Positions 45,026-53,645 of a stretch of 64,000 nt of DNA are shown piece after piece. How positions within the stretch are numbered: position 1 is the first letter of the stretch; each line of letters starts with the position of its first letter. Under the pieces are notes generated by a model that searched no databases, had not been told where the DNA came from, and saw only the letters and a list, made by a program, of their open reading frames with translations. Location of the stretch: positions 62,001-126,000 of the forward strand of contig NZ_PVUF01000008.1 in the NCBI RefSeq assembly GCF_003003215.1, in the 5' to 3' direction. This DNA is from Tritonibacter scottomollicae (GTDB taxonomy: Bacteria; Pseudomonadota; Alphaproteobacteria; Rhodobacterales; Rhodobacteraceae). The position numbers were made by a program, and so were the translations under genes.

Positions 45026-45841
45026 TCAGTCGTCAGACGCGCGCGCTTGATGTGCCGCCCAGAGGTCGGGGCGGCGCTCTTGGGTGATCGTCTCGCTCAT
45101 CTCCTGGCGCCAGTCGGCGATCTTGCCATGGTGGCCCGACATCAGAACCTCCGGGATCTGATGTCCTCTCCATTCGGCCGGGCGGGTGTATTGCGGATGC
45201 TCCAGCAGGCCGGAAGAGAAGCTCTCCTCCTCCGTTGAGGCGTGATTGCCCAGAACGCCCGGGATCAACCGCACGGTCGCATCAATCAGCGCCTGCGCGG
45301 CCAATTCGCCTCCGGTCATCACGAAGTCCCCCAGCGAGACCTCCATGATGCCGTAGTGTTCCAGCACCCGTTCATCCACACCTTCGAAGCGACCACACAG
45401 CAGCGTCAGGCCATCGCAGCGGGCGAAGGTCTGCATCATCTTCTGATCCATGCGACGCCCGCGTGGCGAGAGGTAGATCAGCGGCCAGTTGCCACCCTTG
45501 GGGGCAGTGGTGCCGGCCATGGCATGGTCTATGGCCTCTCCCAGAACGTCAGCACGCAAGACCATTCCGGCGCCGCCGCCTGCTGGCGTATCATCGACGT
45601 TCTTGTGCTTGCCGATACCGAAGGGGCGCAGATCCACAGTCTCCAGCTGCCATAGGCCCTGTTGCAGGGCCTTGCCGGTCAGGCTCTCTCCCAATACGCC
45701 CGGAAAGGCCTCGGGGAACAATGTCAGGATCTTTGCTTTCCACACACCTGCCAGGTCCGGCGTGTCGCTCATCAGCTCACGCGGCTTCAGGGTGGCGCCA
45801 ATAGAGAGGCGCCCGTGGGATTTGGACGGCGTTTGGGTCAT
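45026..45841 (-). CDS. trmD: tRNA (guanine(37)-N1)-methyltransferase
   Basis: Methylates G37 of tRNAs with SAM, preventing +1 frameshifts. The trefoil-knot SPOUT fold is shown by VDDTPAGGGAGMVLRADV, LLCGRFEGVDERV and SLGDFVMTGGELAA. Start: ATG 45841 (271 aa) is favoured since the following SKSHGRLSIGATLKPREL looks like a roseobacter family extension; the ATG at 45772 (248 aa) is an alternative closer to E. coli length. It is preceded by the phosphotransferase gene on the opposite strand. Confidence 0.95.
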   Translation of the reverse strand: MTQTPSKSHGRLSIGATLKPRELMSDTPDLAGVWKAKILTLFPEAFPGVLGESLTGKALQQGLWQLETVDLRPFGIGKHKNVDDTPAGGGAGMVLRADVLGEAIDHAMAGTTAPKGGNWPLIYLSPRGRRMDQKMMQTFARCDGLTLLCGRFEGVDERVLEHYGIMEVSLGDFVMTGGELAAQALIDATVRLIPGVLGNHASTEEESFSSGLLEHPQYTRPAEWRGHQIPEVLMSGHHGKIADWRQEMSETITQERRPDLWAAHQARASDD

Positions 45842-45926
45842 GCAGGCGTGCATGCCGCCGATCAGAAGGGTTTGCAATAGTGTTTTTACGCCTACTATGG
45901 CCTGAAACCCAGACGTCGGAGGCCGA

Positions 45927-46916
45927 ATGCCCCAAACCTCGCCCGTCCTGTTGCAGGGCCTGAGCCTCGATGCGCTGGCGCGCGATCTGGGTCTGGCGCC
46001 CGCGCGTGTGCAGTGGCGGCAGATCAAATCGGTCAAGACGGAGCGCGAGGATCGTCAGGTGCTTCTGCTGGAGCATGACGATGACGCGAAGCTGGTGGTG
46101 AAGCAGGAGCCGGGCCTGTCCGCGCGCCGTTTCGACAGCTTGCTCGAAAGCTACGGCACGCTGGGCCGGGCGCTGGGTGATGACGGGGCGTTTCGTATGG
46201 TTCCTGTGATCCTGGCACGGCCTGAGGACCGGCTGGTCGTGCTGGCGCATGTGCCCGGCCTCACTGCGCATGCGCGGTTGGAGGCGGCCGAAATCGGGCT
46301 GGATCAGCGTGCGGAGGTGATCGAGAGCTGCGCAGCCTGGCTTGGTCAGCTGCATCGGGCCAGCAGCGTCGGAGTGACCGCGTTTGAGGGAGGTGATGTG
46401 TTGCACCGGGTGCGAAAGTTTGCCCGTGACGTGCGCGAGGGTGTTCGCCCCGTGGCCTATCCCAAGAGGTTTCTCGGGCTTTGCGCCTTCATGCACAAGG
46501 CCGTGCGGGGGGGCGAGGGGGCGCCCAGGCAACAGGCGCTGCGCCACGGAGATGCCCATTCACGCAACTTCATATTCGGGGCAGAGGCGCTGTTTGCCGT
46601 CGACCCGACGCCGCGCGGCGCGGGGCCGGTTGCGTTGGACATTGCACGCTACATGACTCGTCTGGCGTATTCCTTTGGCGTAGCAGAAGAGGGCGCGGGG
46701 CATGCCGGACTGGCGCGGGCGGACTGGCAGGCGCTGGCGACCGGATATGAGCACCCTTGGGAAGATGATCCGGTACTGACCGTCTTCCTTGGGCTACAGC
46801 TCTTGAATGACTGGGTTCAGATGCCAGACGCGCGGGAGCAGCGCACCTCGTCACAACAGCATCGGCTGTCGCGACTGGTGATGATGTTTCAGCTGCTGCG
46901 CGAACAGTGTGACTGA
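45927..46916 (+). CDS. Aminoglycoside-phosphotransferase-fold kinase
   Basis: A 329-aa APH-like kinase. The Brenner motif is LRHGDAHSRNFIF at about 211-223, followed by the metal motif AVDPTPRG. The N-lobe has VVKQEPGLS with the ATP-lysine. Substrate unknown: choline, homoserine and fructosamine kinases share this fold. It is unrelated in sequence position to the GAK fusion. It is transcribed against the rimM gene, ending two bases from it. Confidence 0.82.
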   Translation: MPQTSPVLLQGLSLDALARDLGLAPARVQWRQIKSVKTEREDRQVLLLEHDDDAKLVVKQEPGLSARRFDSLLESYGTLGRALGDDGAFRMVPVILARPEDRLVVLAHVPGLTAHARLEAAEIGLDQRAEVIESCAAWLGQLHRASSVGVTAFEGGDVLHRVRKFARDVREGVRPVAYPKRFLGLCAFMHKAVRGGEGAPRQQALRHGDAHSRNFIFGAEALFAVDPTPRGAGPVALDIARYMTRLAYSFGVAEEGAGHAGLARADWQALATGYEHPWEDDPVLTVFLGLQLLNDWVQMPDAREQRTSSQQHRLSRLVMMFQLLREQCD

Positions 46917-46918
46917 CC

Positions 46919-47434
46919 TCAGAACAGACCCTCTGGCGGGTCGGCGATAATGCGTCCCTTGTCGAGGTCGACCGTGGGCACCGCTGCCATGGTAAAGGGC
47001 AGCAGCACCGTTGCCGATTGCCCCGGCGCCTGAATTTCCAGCAGGTCGGCCGCGCCGTGGTTCTGAACGGATTTCACACGCCCCAACAGTGTTCCACCGG
47101 TGTCATAGACCTCCAGACCCATGAGGTCGGCGTGGTAGAATTCATCATCGGGCAGAGAGGGCAGGCGGCCGCGCGGCGCAAAAAGTTGCACGCCTTTGAG
47201 TGCGTCTGCCTCTTCCTTGCTGTCGACGCCCACGATGCGCACGGCAAAACCGTTCTTTACCGTGCGGGCGATGGCCAGCGCATAGCTTGTCTTGCCATCC
47301 GCGCTGAGCAGGGGGGAGTAGTCCTCGATTTCTGCGGGGTCGGCGCAAAAGCTCTTCAGCCGCACTTCGCCGCGCACCCCGAAGGAGCCGGAAAGCGCGC
47401 CCACACAGATCAGATCGTCATTTGCGTCTGTCAT
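46919..47434 (-). CDS. rimM: Ribosome maturation factor RimM
   Basis: 171-aa assembly factor of the 30S head that binds S19. N-terminal RimM domain opens with [21 protein letters not shown]; the PRC-barrel is in the C-terminal half ([22 protein letters not shown], cited as its first seven residues DEFYHAD, and DLLEIQ). It is one base after the small membrane protein gene and is part of the rpsP-rimM-trmD series. Confidence 0.95.
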   Translation of the reverse strand: MTDANDDLICVGALSGSFGVRGEVRLKSFCADPAEIEDYSPLLSADGKTSYALAIARTVKNGFAVRIVGVDSKEEADALKGVQLFAPRGRLPSLPDDEFYHADLMGLEVYDTGGTLLGRVKSVQNHGAADLLEIQAPGQSATVLLPFTMAAVPTVDLDKGRIIADPPEGLF

Positions 47435-47435
47435 G

Positions 47436-47585
47436 TCACATCCGGCAGATCATGCCGGTCCCCGTTTCAGTTCGTGTCCAGTCGCCGCCCGTGGCGGCGC
47501 AGCGCTCGCGGGCGCCGCTGCGTTCATAAAGGACCCCGGCGCCAAAGGCGACAAGGGTGAAGATCAGCATGCGGATCAGCCCCAT
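47436..47585 (-). CDS. Small single-helix membrane protein
   Basis: A 49-aa protein read on the minus strand, starting [21 protein letters not shown], one membrane helix (residues 5-19). The tail has two cysteines spaced C-(17)-C with a [10 protein letters not shown] segment between, typical of small roseobacter hypotheticals. Its stop lies just before the rimM start and it begins a few bases after bluB. It is too short for routine ORF calling, and the tight spacing supports it. Confidence 0.6.
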   Translation of the reverse strand: MGLIRMLIFTLVAFGAGVLYERSGARERCAATGGDWTRTETGTGMICRM

Positions 47586-47591
47586 GGATGG

Positions 47592-48245
47592 CTACCGCGT
47601 CTCGACCGGCAGCGCGGCAAAGCGCTGTTCCCAGCCTTCCTGCTCCAGTTCCGGCGTGTCCGACAGATGTTCCGGATGGCCGATGCAGAAATAGCCGATC
47701 AGGCGCCATCCTGCAGGCACATTCAGGTCGCGGGTCATCTGTTCTGGGTCGAGCACCGACACCCAGCCCAGACCCAGCCCTTCGGCGCGCAGGGCAAGCC
47801 AGAACAGGGTGATCGCGGTCACCACAGAGTAGCGGCGCATTTCCGGCATGGTGCGGGCACCAAGCCCGTGGCCCTTGTCGGTTTCGTCATCACAGTAAAA
47901 GGCGATCTGCACCGGCGCCTCGCGCATGCCCGAAAGCTTCAGGCGCGCATAGCTGGCGGCACGATCATCGCTATAGTCCGCCAAGGCCTCTGCATTGGCA
48001 GCTTCGAAATTCTTCAGAGCTGCCGCGCGGGCGGCCTCGCTCTCGACGCGGATAATGCGCCAGGGTTCACTGAGGCCGACAGAGGGCGCTAGTGAAACGG
48101 CAGAGAGGCAGCGCGTCAGCACTGCCTCATCCACCGGATCGGTGCGAAAGCGCCGCACGTCGCGGCGCAGCTTCATCAACAGATCGAGCTCGGCGCGGAA
48201 CGCCTGCGGGAAACATCCCATCGCATCCTGCGCCGAACCCGTCAT
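47592..48245 (-). CDS. bluB: 5,6-dimethylbenzimidazole synthase
   Basis: Nitroreductase-fold flavoprotein of 217 aa that converts reduced FMN to dimethylbenzimidazole, the lower ligand of cobalamin. BluB marks rather than general nitroreductase marks are LAPSVGLSEPWRII, the GLGARTMPEMRRYSVVTAI stretch and LGWVSVLDP. The ATG at 48245 is separated from the rpsP stop by four bases. It suggests B12 synthesis in this organism; other cob genes are outside the window. Confidence 0.86.
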   Translation of the reverse strand: MTGSAQDAMGCFPQAFRAELDLLMKLRRDVRRFRTDPVDEAVLTRCLSAVSLAPSVGLSEPWRIIRVESEAARAAALKNFEAANAEALADYSDDRAASYARLKLSGMREAPVQIAFYCDDETDKGHGLGARTMPEMRRYSVVTAITLFWLALRAEGLGLGWVSVLDPEQMTRDLNVPAGWRLIGYFCIGHPEHLSDTPELEQEGWEQRFAALPVETR

Positions 48246-48249
48246 GTGA

Positions 48250-48618
48250 TTATTCCGCGTCTGCGGGAGCTTCGGCCGCTTCAGCAGCTTTGGCGGCTTT
48301 CTCTTCAGCGCGATCCTGGGCTTTCTTGCCCGGGGTGCCCTTGTTGGGGTTGTTGCGGGTTGCTTTGTCGCGAACGCCGGCAGCTTCCAGCATGCGGGCC
48401 ACACGGTCGGTGGGCTGTGCGCCCTTGTCGAGCCATGCCTGGATTTTTTCGATGTCCATTTTCACGCGCTCTTCGCTGTCTTTCGGCAGCAGCGGGTTGT
48501 AGGTGCCCAGCTTCTCGATGAAGCGGCCGTCGCGCGGCATGCGGCTGTCGGAGGCCACGATGCGATAGAAGGGGCGCTTTTTAGAACCGCCGCGGGCGAG
48601 ACGAATTTTCATAGCCAT
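48250..48618 (-). CDS. rpsP: 30S ribosomal protein S16
   Basis: S16 of 122 aa. [19 protein letters not shown] and [14 protein letters not shown] are diagnostic. The C-terminal ~35 residues are an Ala/Glu/Lys-rich extension that is common in alphaproteobacterial S16. The first ATG (48618) and that at 48612 are both possible. It precedes bluB and rimM on the minus strand. Confidence 0.97.
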   Translation of the reverse strand: MAMKIRLARGGSKKRPFYRIVASDSRMPRDGRFIEKLGTYNPLLPKDSEERVKMDIEKIQAWLDKGAQPTDRVARMLEAAGVRDKATRNNPNKGTPGKKAQDRAEEKAAKAAEAAEAPADAE

Positions 48619-48677
48619 GGTGTCATTCTCCTTTGATGGCGTTGAACGAGGTGTCCTGAGATCAGGTCGACCCCCGC

Positions 48678-48986
48678 TTATTCCTTGTGCTTCTTGTGGT
48701 GGCGGATGACCTCATCGATGATGAAGTTCAAGAACGCCTTGGCAAATTCGGGGTCCAGATCGGCCTCTTTCGCCAATTCTTCGAGCCGAGCGATCTGCGT
48801 GGCTTCACGCGTGGGATCGGACGGGGGAAGGTCGTGTGTCGCCTTGAGCTGGCCCACCGCCTGGGTGTGCTTGAACCGCTCTCCCAGGGTGTAGACAAGG
48901 ATCGCGTCAAGGCGGTCGATGCTCTCGCGGTGCCCTTTCAGGAGGGCGGCTGCACGGGCAACGGGATCGGTCGTTGTGTCAGTCAA
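48678..48986 (-). CDS. Chorismate mutase (AroQ class)
   Basis: A 102-aa, all-helical AroQ mutase that turns chorismate into prephenate for phenylalanine and tyrosine. The helix 1 motif [19 protein letters not shown] and a central [21 protein letters not shown] (cited as [10 protein letters not shown]) are typical; the active-site Arg and Lys are in this part. No ATG fits; TTG at 48986 with AAGGA seven bases upstream is chosen, and it overlaps the end of the preceding GNAT gene by eight bases. Confidence 0.87.
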   Translation of the reverse strand: MTDTTTDPVARAAALLKGHRESIDRLDAILVYTLGERFKHTQAVGQLKATHDLPPSDPTREATQIARLEELAKEADLDPEFAKAFLNFIIDEVIRHHKKHKE

Positions 48987-49584
48987 TGGCCCATCCTTTT
49001 GGTGTGAACAGCGGGTCGGCGTAATGGCCGATTTCCATCTCGATACCATGCGTCAGCTGGCTGTCGCACAGCGCCGCGGGCGAGGGGTGACGGTAGACTG
49101 CATCATTGCCGTCGATGGTCTGCGCGTCGTGATCCTTTTGGGCTCCGAGCCGCTCCGCAAGGCGGATCGAATCGAGGTTCTTGGGGTCGATATAGCTGAC
49201 CGCGCCATCCCAGCCGCCTTGGGTATAGAGATACTGGCGCGCTGCATGGGTCGCTTCCAGCGCATAGCCCTTGCCAGCCTTTTCCGGCCAGATGATCCAG
49301 GCGATCTCGGGTTCGGGCCAACCCGCGGGTTGCCAGCCTCCGGCCATGCCATAGGTCTCGTCCGTGTCCTTGTCGTGGATCATCCACATGCCAAAGCCGC
49401 GGATCTGCCAGTGACCGATCTCGGCGGCATAGAGCATCCAGGCCTCGTAGGTGTTGAGCGGCCCGCCCATGAAACGTGCGCGATACGACGTGAAGGTCGC
49501 CTTGAAGTTCGGGTAGTCCTCCGCCTCCGGGCCGCGCAGGACCAGGCGTTTGGTTTCGATCACCGGAATGGATGCAGCGTTCAT
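48979..49584 (-). CDS. GNAT-family N-acetyltransferase, paralogue A
   Basis: 201-aa RimJ/RimL-type acetyltransferase starting TKRLVLRGPEAEDYPNFKAT near residue 11 with the acetyl-CoA loop WPEKAGKGYALEAT. The start overlaps the stop of the next GNAT (ATGA) and its end overlaps chorismate mutase, so the three are translationally coupled. It is similar in layout to paralogue B, suggesting tandem duplication. Confidence 0.88.
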   Translation of the reverse strand: MNAASIPVIETKRLVLRGPEAEDYPNFKATFTSYRARFMGGPLNTYEAWMLYAAEIGHWQIRGFGMWMIHDKDTDETYGMAGGWQPAGWPEPEIAWIIWPEKAGKGYALEATHAARQYLYTQGGWDGAVSYIDPKNLDSIRLAERLGAQKDHDAQTIDGNDAVYRHPSPAALCDSQLTHGIEMEIGHYADPLFTPKGWAID

Positions 49585-50111
49585 GCGTAGGCCTCCAGTC
49601 CGGGGCCGGAGCTGTCCGGCGTGTGGCGATAGACCAGATCCGCCGGATCATAGCTCTGCGCATCGGGGTCCAGCACCGCGCCCATGCGGTCCGCCAGCGC
49701 GATGGACCGGCGGTTCTTCTGGTCGATGTAGCTGACCAGCGTCGGCACCTCGAGGATCTCAAACGCGAAATCCCGCATGGCGGAGGCGGCCTCAAAGGCA
49801 AAGCCCGCGCCCTCGAACCCTTCGAATGCGATCCAGCCCAGTTCCAGTTCCGGGAAATGCGGTGGTTGGCTGATGCAGATCTGACCGGCCAGCTCGCCGT
49901 CCTTGGTTTCGATCGCAAGGCCACCCCAGCCGTAGACCTCCCAGGAGCCGACCTCGGCCATCAGTCCTGTCCAGAGCTGCGAGCGGCTGTCCGGCGCGTC
50001 CATATACTTCGACCGGTCACTCTGGAAAAAGCTCCAGAATTTATCCAGATCCCCAGCCTCATGCGGGCGCAGGATCAGGCGGTCGGTTTCTATGATGGGG
50101 GCGGCGGTCAT
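49581..50111 (-). CDS. GNAT-family N-acetyltransferase, paralogue B
   Basis: 176-aa acetyltransferase with ETDRLILRPHEAGDLDKFW at the N terminus and the acetyl-CoA region LGWIAFEGFEGAGFAFEAA. It starts nine bases after ffh and overlaps paralogue A by four bases. Acceptors unknown. Confidence 0.88.
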   Translation of the reverse strand: MTAAPIIETDRLILRPHEAGDLDKFWSFFQSDRSKYMDAPDSRSQLWTGLMAEVGSWEVYGWGGLAIETKDGELAGQICISQPPHFPELELGWIAFEGFEGAGFAFEAASAMRDFAFEILEVPTLVSYIDQKNRRSIALADRMGAVLDPDAQSYDPADLVYRHTPDSSGPGLEAYA

Positions 50112-50120
50112 CTGTCTTGC

Positions 50121-51659
50121 CTACTTCTTCTTGCCAAAACCGGACAGGCCGCCGGGCAGGCCCATGCCGCCGCCGAGCCCGCCAAGACCGCCGGGCAATC
50201 CGCCCTTGCCACCCATCGCCTTGGCCGCTGCTTCCAGTGCCTTGGGGTCCATCTGGCTGGGGTCCATGCCACCGGGCATACCGCCTTGCATATCCGGCAT
50301 GCCGCCGCCCTTGCCGAGCATGCCCTTCATGGCCTCTTTCAGCATCTTGCCTTTGCCCATCTTGCCCATCTTCTTCATCATGTCGCCCATCTGGCGGTGC
50401 ATTTTCAGAAGCTTGTTGAGATCGGAAACCGCCATGCCGGAGCCCGCCGCGATGCGTTTCTTGCGGCTGGCCTGCAGCAGCGCGGGGTTGGCGCGCTCTT
50501 TCTTGGTCATCGACTGGATCATGGCGATCTGGCGCGTGATAGCCTTGTCGTCAAAGCCCGAATCCTCGACCTGTTTGGCCATCTTGTTCATGCCGGGCAT
50601 CATCTGCATCATGCCCTGCATGCCGCCCATCTGCTGCATCTGTTCCAGCTGCATGCGCAGGTCGTTCATGTTGAACTGACCTTTCATCATGCGCTTCATC
50701 ATGCGCTCGGCCTGTTCGGCCTCGATGGTGTCCTGCGCCTTCTCGACCAGCGCGACGATGTCGCCCATGCCGAGGATACGGCCCGCGATCCGGTCCGGCT
50801 CGAAGGTCTCGATGGCGTCCATCTTCTCGCCAAGGCCGACGAAGCGGATCGGCTTGCCGGTCACTGCGCGCATCGAGAGCGCCGCACCGCCGCGACCGTC
50901 GCCATCCATCCGGGTCAGCACCACGCCGGAGATGCCGATCTTGCTGTCGAACTCCTCGGCAACCTCGACCGCGACCTGACCGGTCAGGCCATCGACCACC
51001 AGCAGGGTCTCGCGCGGGCTGACCACATCGCGGACGTCCTCGACCTCTTTCATCAGGACTTCGTCGATCTGCAGACGGCCTGCGGTATCGAGCATATAGA
51101 CGTCGTAACCACCCAGCGCGGCCTGCTGTTTGGCACGGCGCGCGATGTCTACAGGGGTCTGGCCTTTGACGATCGGCAGGGTGTCGACGCCGATCTGGGT
51201 GCCGAGCACCGCCAGCTGATCCATCGCCGCCGGGCGATAGACGTCGAGCGAAGCAAGGAGGACTTTCTTGCCCTCTTTTTCTTTCAGGCGCTTGGCGAGT
51301 TTACCGGTGGTTGTGGTTTTGCCGGAGCCTTGCAGACCGACCATCAGGATCGGCGCAGGAGGGCTGTCGATCTTCAAGGCGCCGGGATCGTCTTCGCCGC
51401 GCAGGGTGTCGACCAGCGCGTCATGCACGATCTTGACCACCTGCTGGCCGGGGGTGACGGATTTGGTGACTGCCTGACCGGTGGCCTGGTCCTGTACCTT
51501 CTTGACGAAGTCGCGGGCCACGGGCAGCGAGACATCCGCCTCCAGCAGCGCCACGCGCACTTCGCGCAGGGCGGTCTTGACGTCGTCTTCGGACAGCGCA
51601 CCCTGTTTGGTCAGCCGGTCAAAGACGCCAGACAGGCGTTCGGATAGATTTTCAAACAT
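50121..51659 (-). CDS. ffh: Signal recognition particle protein Ffh
   Basis: SRP54 GTPase of 512 aa that targets membrane proteins with 4.5S RNA. The N domain is MFENLSERLSGVFDRL; the G domain has GLQGSGKTTTTGKLA, LLVVDGLTGQ and the DTAGRLQID switch; the M domain from about 330 is rich in Met, ending in Gly/Met-rich repeats (GKGGGMPDMQGGMPGG). ATG 51659 follows GGAGG, preferred over an ATG six codons earlier. It heads the minus-strand series with rpsP and rimM. Confidence 0.97.
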   Translation of the reverse strand: MFENLSERLSGVFDRLTKQGALSEDDVKTALREVRVALLEADVSLPVARDFVKKVQDQATGQAVTKSVTPGQQVVKIVHDALVDTLRGEDDPGALKIDSPPAPILMVGLQGSGKTTTTGKLAKRLKEKEGKKVLLASLDVYRPAAMDQLAVLGTQIGVDTLPIVKGQTPVDIARRAKQQAALGGYDVYMLDTAGRLQIDEVLMKEVEDVRDVVSPRETLLVVDGLTGQVAVEVAEEFDSKIGISGVVLTRMDGDGRGGAALSMRAVTGKPIRFVGLGEKMDAIETFEPDRIAGRILGMGDIVALVEKAQDTIEAEQAERMMKRMMKGQFNMNDLRMQLEQMQQMGGMQGMMQMMPGMNKMAKQVEDSGFDDKAITRQIAMIQSMTKKERANPALLQASRKKRIAAGSGMAVSDLNKLLKMHRQMGDMMKKMGKMGKGKMLKEAMKGMLGKGGGMPDMQGGMPGGMDPSQMDPKALEAAAKAMGGKGGLPGGLGGLGGGMGLPGGLSGFGKKK

Positions 51660-52135
51660 GCCTTCGGCCTCCATTGCCGGTTACGAGATGTGCCCCTGAT
51701 GTAAGGAGCGGTGGACCTTTACACAATCGTCCCCACCTTCGGCTGCGGTGCGGGGCCAATTCAAACAGTTTGCCCGCGCCGTGTCAGCACGATGCGAGCA
51801 AACCAAAACAGATTTGCCCCCACGGGCGCAACGCGCTGGTGGAGGGCGATCCCCGACACGCGCCGAGGACCGGAAGACACAGTGCTCCCGGGGTTGAGGC
51901 AGGGCCTACCGCTGGGGCGCAGGAGAGTCAAGGCAAAGCAGACAAGAGTGGCGGATGCAGGCAAGGATGCCGTAGGCGAGAAGCGACCGGACGTTGCGGA
52001 TTTGACGCAAGTGCGGTGCGGTGCGTCGATTAATGGCGCAGTTGCCCGAGACGGATGCGCAAAACTGCGTTGAAAGGCGCAGGTTCGATCTGCAGACTGC
52101 GCCCGATTCAATTCCGGTTCAAGTGGGGCTATATC
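51660..52135. other. Intergenic region without recognised gene
   Basis: About 475 bp between ffh and the prolyl-tRNA editing gene. Open frames on both strands overlap one another, are Arg-rich, and lack ribosome-binding sites. I looked for the 4.5S RNA tetraloop region and found none. It must hold the divergent promoters. Confidence 0.4.
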
Positions 52136-52663
52136 ATGGACGCGTCATCCCTTTATCAGGACAGCTTGCCGCTCTCCTCCGACATGTTGCTGGCGCAACT
52201 GGACAGCTGGGGGATCTCCTATGTCCTGCATGAGCATGTGCCGCTGCGCACCGTCGAGGAGTCGAAGGCGGTTGAGGATGACCTCATGGTGCCGGGGGAG
52301 CATGCGCTGCGCCTGAAGAACCTCTATCTGCGTGATCGCAAGAAACGGAACTATCTGATATCGTTGCAGCAGGACCGCGAGATCGACCTCAAGGTGCTTG
52401 GCGCTGAGCTTGGTGTGGGCGGGTTGTCTTTTGGCTCGGCCGATCGGCTGATGCAGTTTCTCGGCATCCGTCCCGGCGCGGTCAGCCCGCTGGCGATGAT
52501 CAATGGTGCGGAGCAGGGGGTACGCTTCTTCATGGATGCACAGGCACGGGATGCGGAGGTGATCTATATGCATCCGCTGGTCAATGATCGCACCGTGGCG
52601 ATGCCGCGCGCGGACATGATGACCTTTCTCAAAAAGATCAACGTCACTCCCGACTGGATCTAG
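52136..52663 (+). CDS. Prolyl-tRNA editing (YbaK/ProX-type) protein
   Basis: A 175-aa YbaK/EbsC-fold protein that removes misacylated Ala or Cys from tRNA-Pro. The conserved KNLYLRDRKKRNYLI segment and GLSFGSADRLMQFLGIRPGAVSPLAMIN are present, together with HPLVNDRTVAM near the C terminus. The start ATG 52136 follows a weakly purine-rich stretch; an earlier in-frame ATG at 52055 adds unrelated sequence. It is ProXp-ala rather than YbaK by the length and LRDRKKR motif. Confidence 0.88.
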   Translation: MDASSLYQDSLPLSSDMLLAQLDSWGISYVLHEHVPLRTVEESKAVEDDLMVPGEHALRLKNLYLRDRKKRNYLISLQQDREIDLKVLGAELGVGGLSFGSADRLMQFLGIRPGAVSPLAMINGAEQGVRFFMDAQARDAEVIYMHPLVNDRTVAMPRADMMTFLKKINVTPDWI

Positions 52664-52778
52664 ACTGGATCTAAAGGGTATCGGGACCCGGTCTGACGGT
52701 GTGGCACCCCAGCCTTGTGGCGCGCGATACAGCTGAAACCAGGTCGAGGGATTGCGCTCCGCCTTGCGGATCGCCGGG

Positions 52779-52858
52779 GGCAGGCCGCGCCTTCGGCGCG
52801 GCCTGCCGGGCCCAACGGGTCTTGGGCAGCCTGTGGCTGACCGATGACCGGGCGGGAG
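52779..52858 (+). repeat. Intergenic hairpin element, copy 4
   Basis: A perfect 13-bp hairpin (GGCAGGCCGCGCC, TTC loop), then GGGCCCAACG, a variable stretch and GGCGGGAG at 52851. It is followed by an additional CCCCGCC palindrome partner. It lies between the editing protein gene and azoR. Confidence 0.65.
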
Positions 52859-52916
52859 AGCCCCCGCCCGTCCCGAATGGAACGGAGCGGTCTCTGGACA
52901 CCGATCAGGTCAAACG

Positions 52917-53498
52917 TCAGGCCGCCAGTTGAGCGATGGCGTCCTTTGCCTTTTGAACGGAGCCTTCTGCGTCCAGCGCCTGCTGGTCGGCCGCCACGAG
53001 TTCGATGTCGGTGATGCCGATGAACCCCAACATGTGCTGCAGGTAGCGGCTCGCGTAGTCGATGTCCGACCCTGCCTCAGTGCCACCGGAAGCGATCACG
53101 ACGATGGCGCGCTTGCCTTTTAGCAGTCCTTCGGGGCCGGCCTCGGTGTATTGGAAGGTCTTGCCCACACGTGCGACCAGATCAATCCAGGCCTTTAGCG
53201 TGGTGGGCACGGTGAAATTGTAGACCGGCGCGCCAATCACCACGGTGTCAACGCGCTCCAGTTCGGCGACCAACGCGTCAGACAGCGCCAGCGTCGCCTT
53301 CTGATCGTCGGATCGCTGGTCTGCGGGTGTGAAGTTTGCACCGATCCAGGCCTCATCCAGCAGGGGCAGCGGCGTGGCCAGGTCGCGACGGATCACCTCT
53401 TTTGCGCCGAGACGCTCGACGACCTGAGCTGTCAGGTCGCGGGAAACGGAGCCGGAAAGGCGGGCGGAGCTGTCGATATGAAGAACGGTCTGGGTCAT
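52917..53498 (-). CDS. azoR: FMN-dependent NADH-azoreductase
   Basis: 193-aa flavodoxin-like quinone reductase. VLHIDSSARLSGSVSR is the FMN phosphate loop, and APVYNFTVPTTLKAWID is the isoalloxazine contact. It reduces quinones and azo compounds by two electrons and so protects against thiol or quinone stress. It is divergent from a LysR regulator, with a dyad in the 147-bp gap, which suggests induction by an electrophile. Confidence 0.9.
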   Translation of the reverse strand: MTQTVLHIDSSARLSGSVSRDLTAQVVERLGAKEVIRRDLATPLPLLDEAWIGANFTPADQRSDDQKATLALSDALVAELERVDTVVIGAPVYNFTVPTTLKAWIDLVARVGKTFQYTEAGPEGLLKGKRAIVVIASGGTEAGSDIDYASRYLQHMLGFIGITDIELVAADQQALDAEGSVQKAKDAIAQLAA

Positions 53499-53557
53499 TG
53501 TCTTTGAGTCCTCGTGGGGGGCGATGTCAATCTACTGAACCGGAGAATGGGTATTTA

Positions 53558-53576
53558 CAAATGCGAACACAATTTG
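53558..53576. promoter_or_regulatory. Candidate LysR operator dyad upstream of azoR
   Basis: CAAAT and ATTTG arms separated by 9 bp in the divergent promoter between azoR and the LysR gene. Confidence 0.4.
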
Positions 53577-53645
53577 AGATATTCAACATGATCTGTGCGT
53601 ATTTGCGCAGGCTGTCAGAGGCATGTTTCTGAACTGGGGAGCAGG

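Noticed and set aside
45769-46036. Longer trmD reading from 46036
   Set aside because: The extra 65 residues overlap the divergent kinase gene and have no TrmD resemblance.
45927-46916. Link of this APH-fold kinase to the GAK system
   Set aside because: It is 14 kb away, stands alone beside rimM and has no PhoU-like part.
51711-52073. 120-codon open frame between ffh and the tRNA editing gene
   Set aside because: Overlaps other open frames on both strands, Arg/Gly-biased composition, no ribosome-binding site at proper spacing.
51660-52135. Possible 4.5S (SRP) RNA next to ffh
   Set aside because: The conserved GGAA/GGGA tetraloop domain with the AGCAGCCA pattern is not present.
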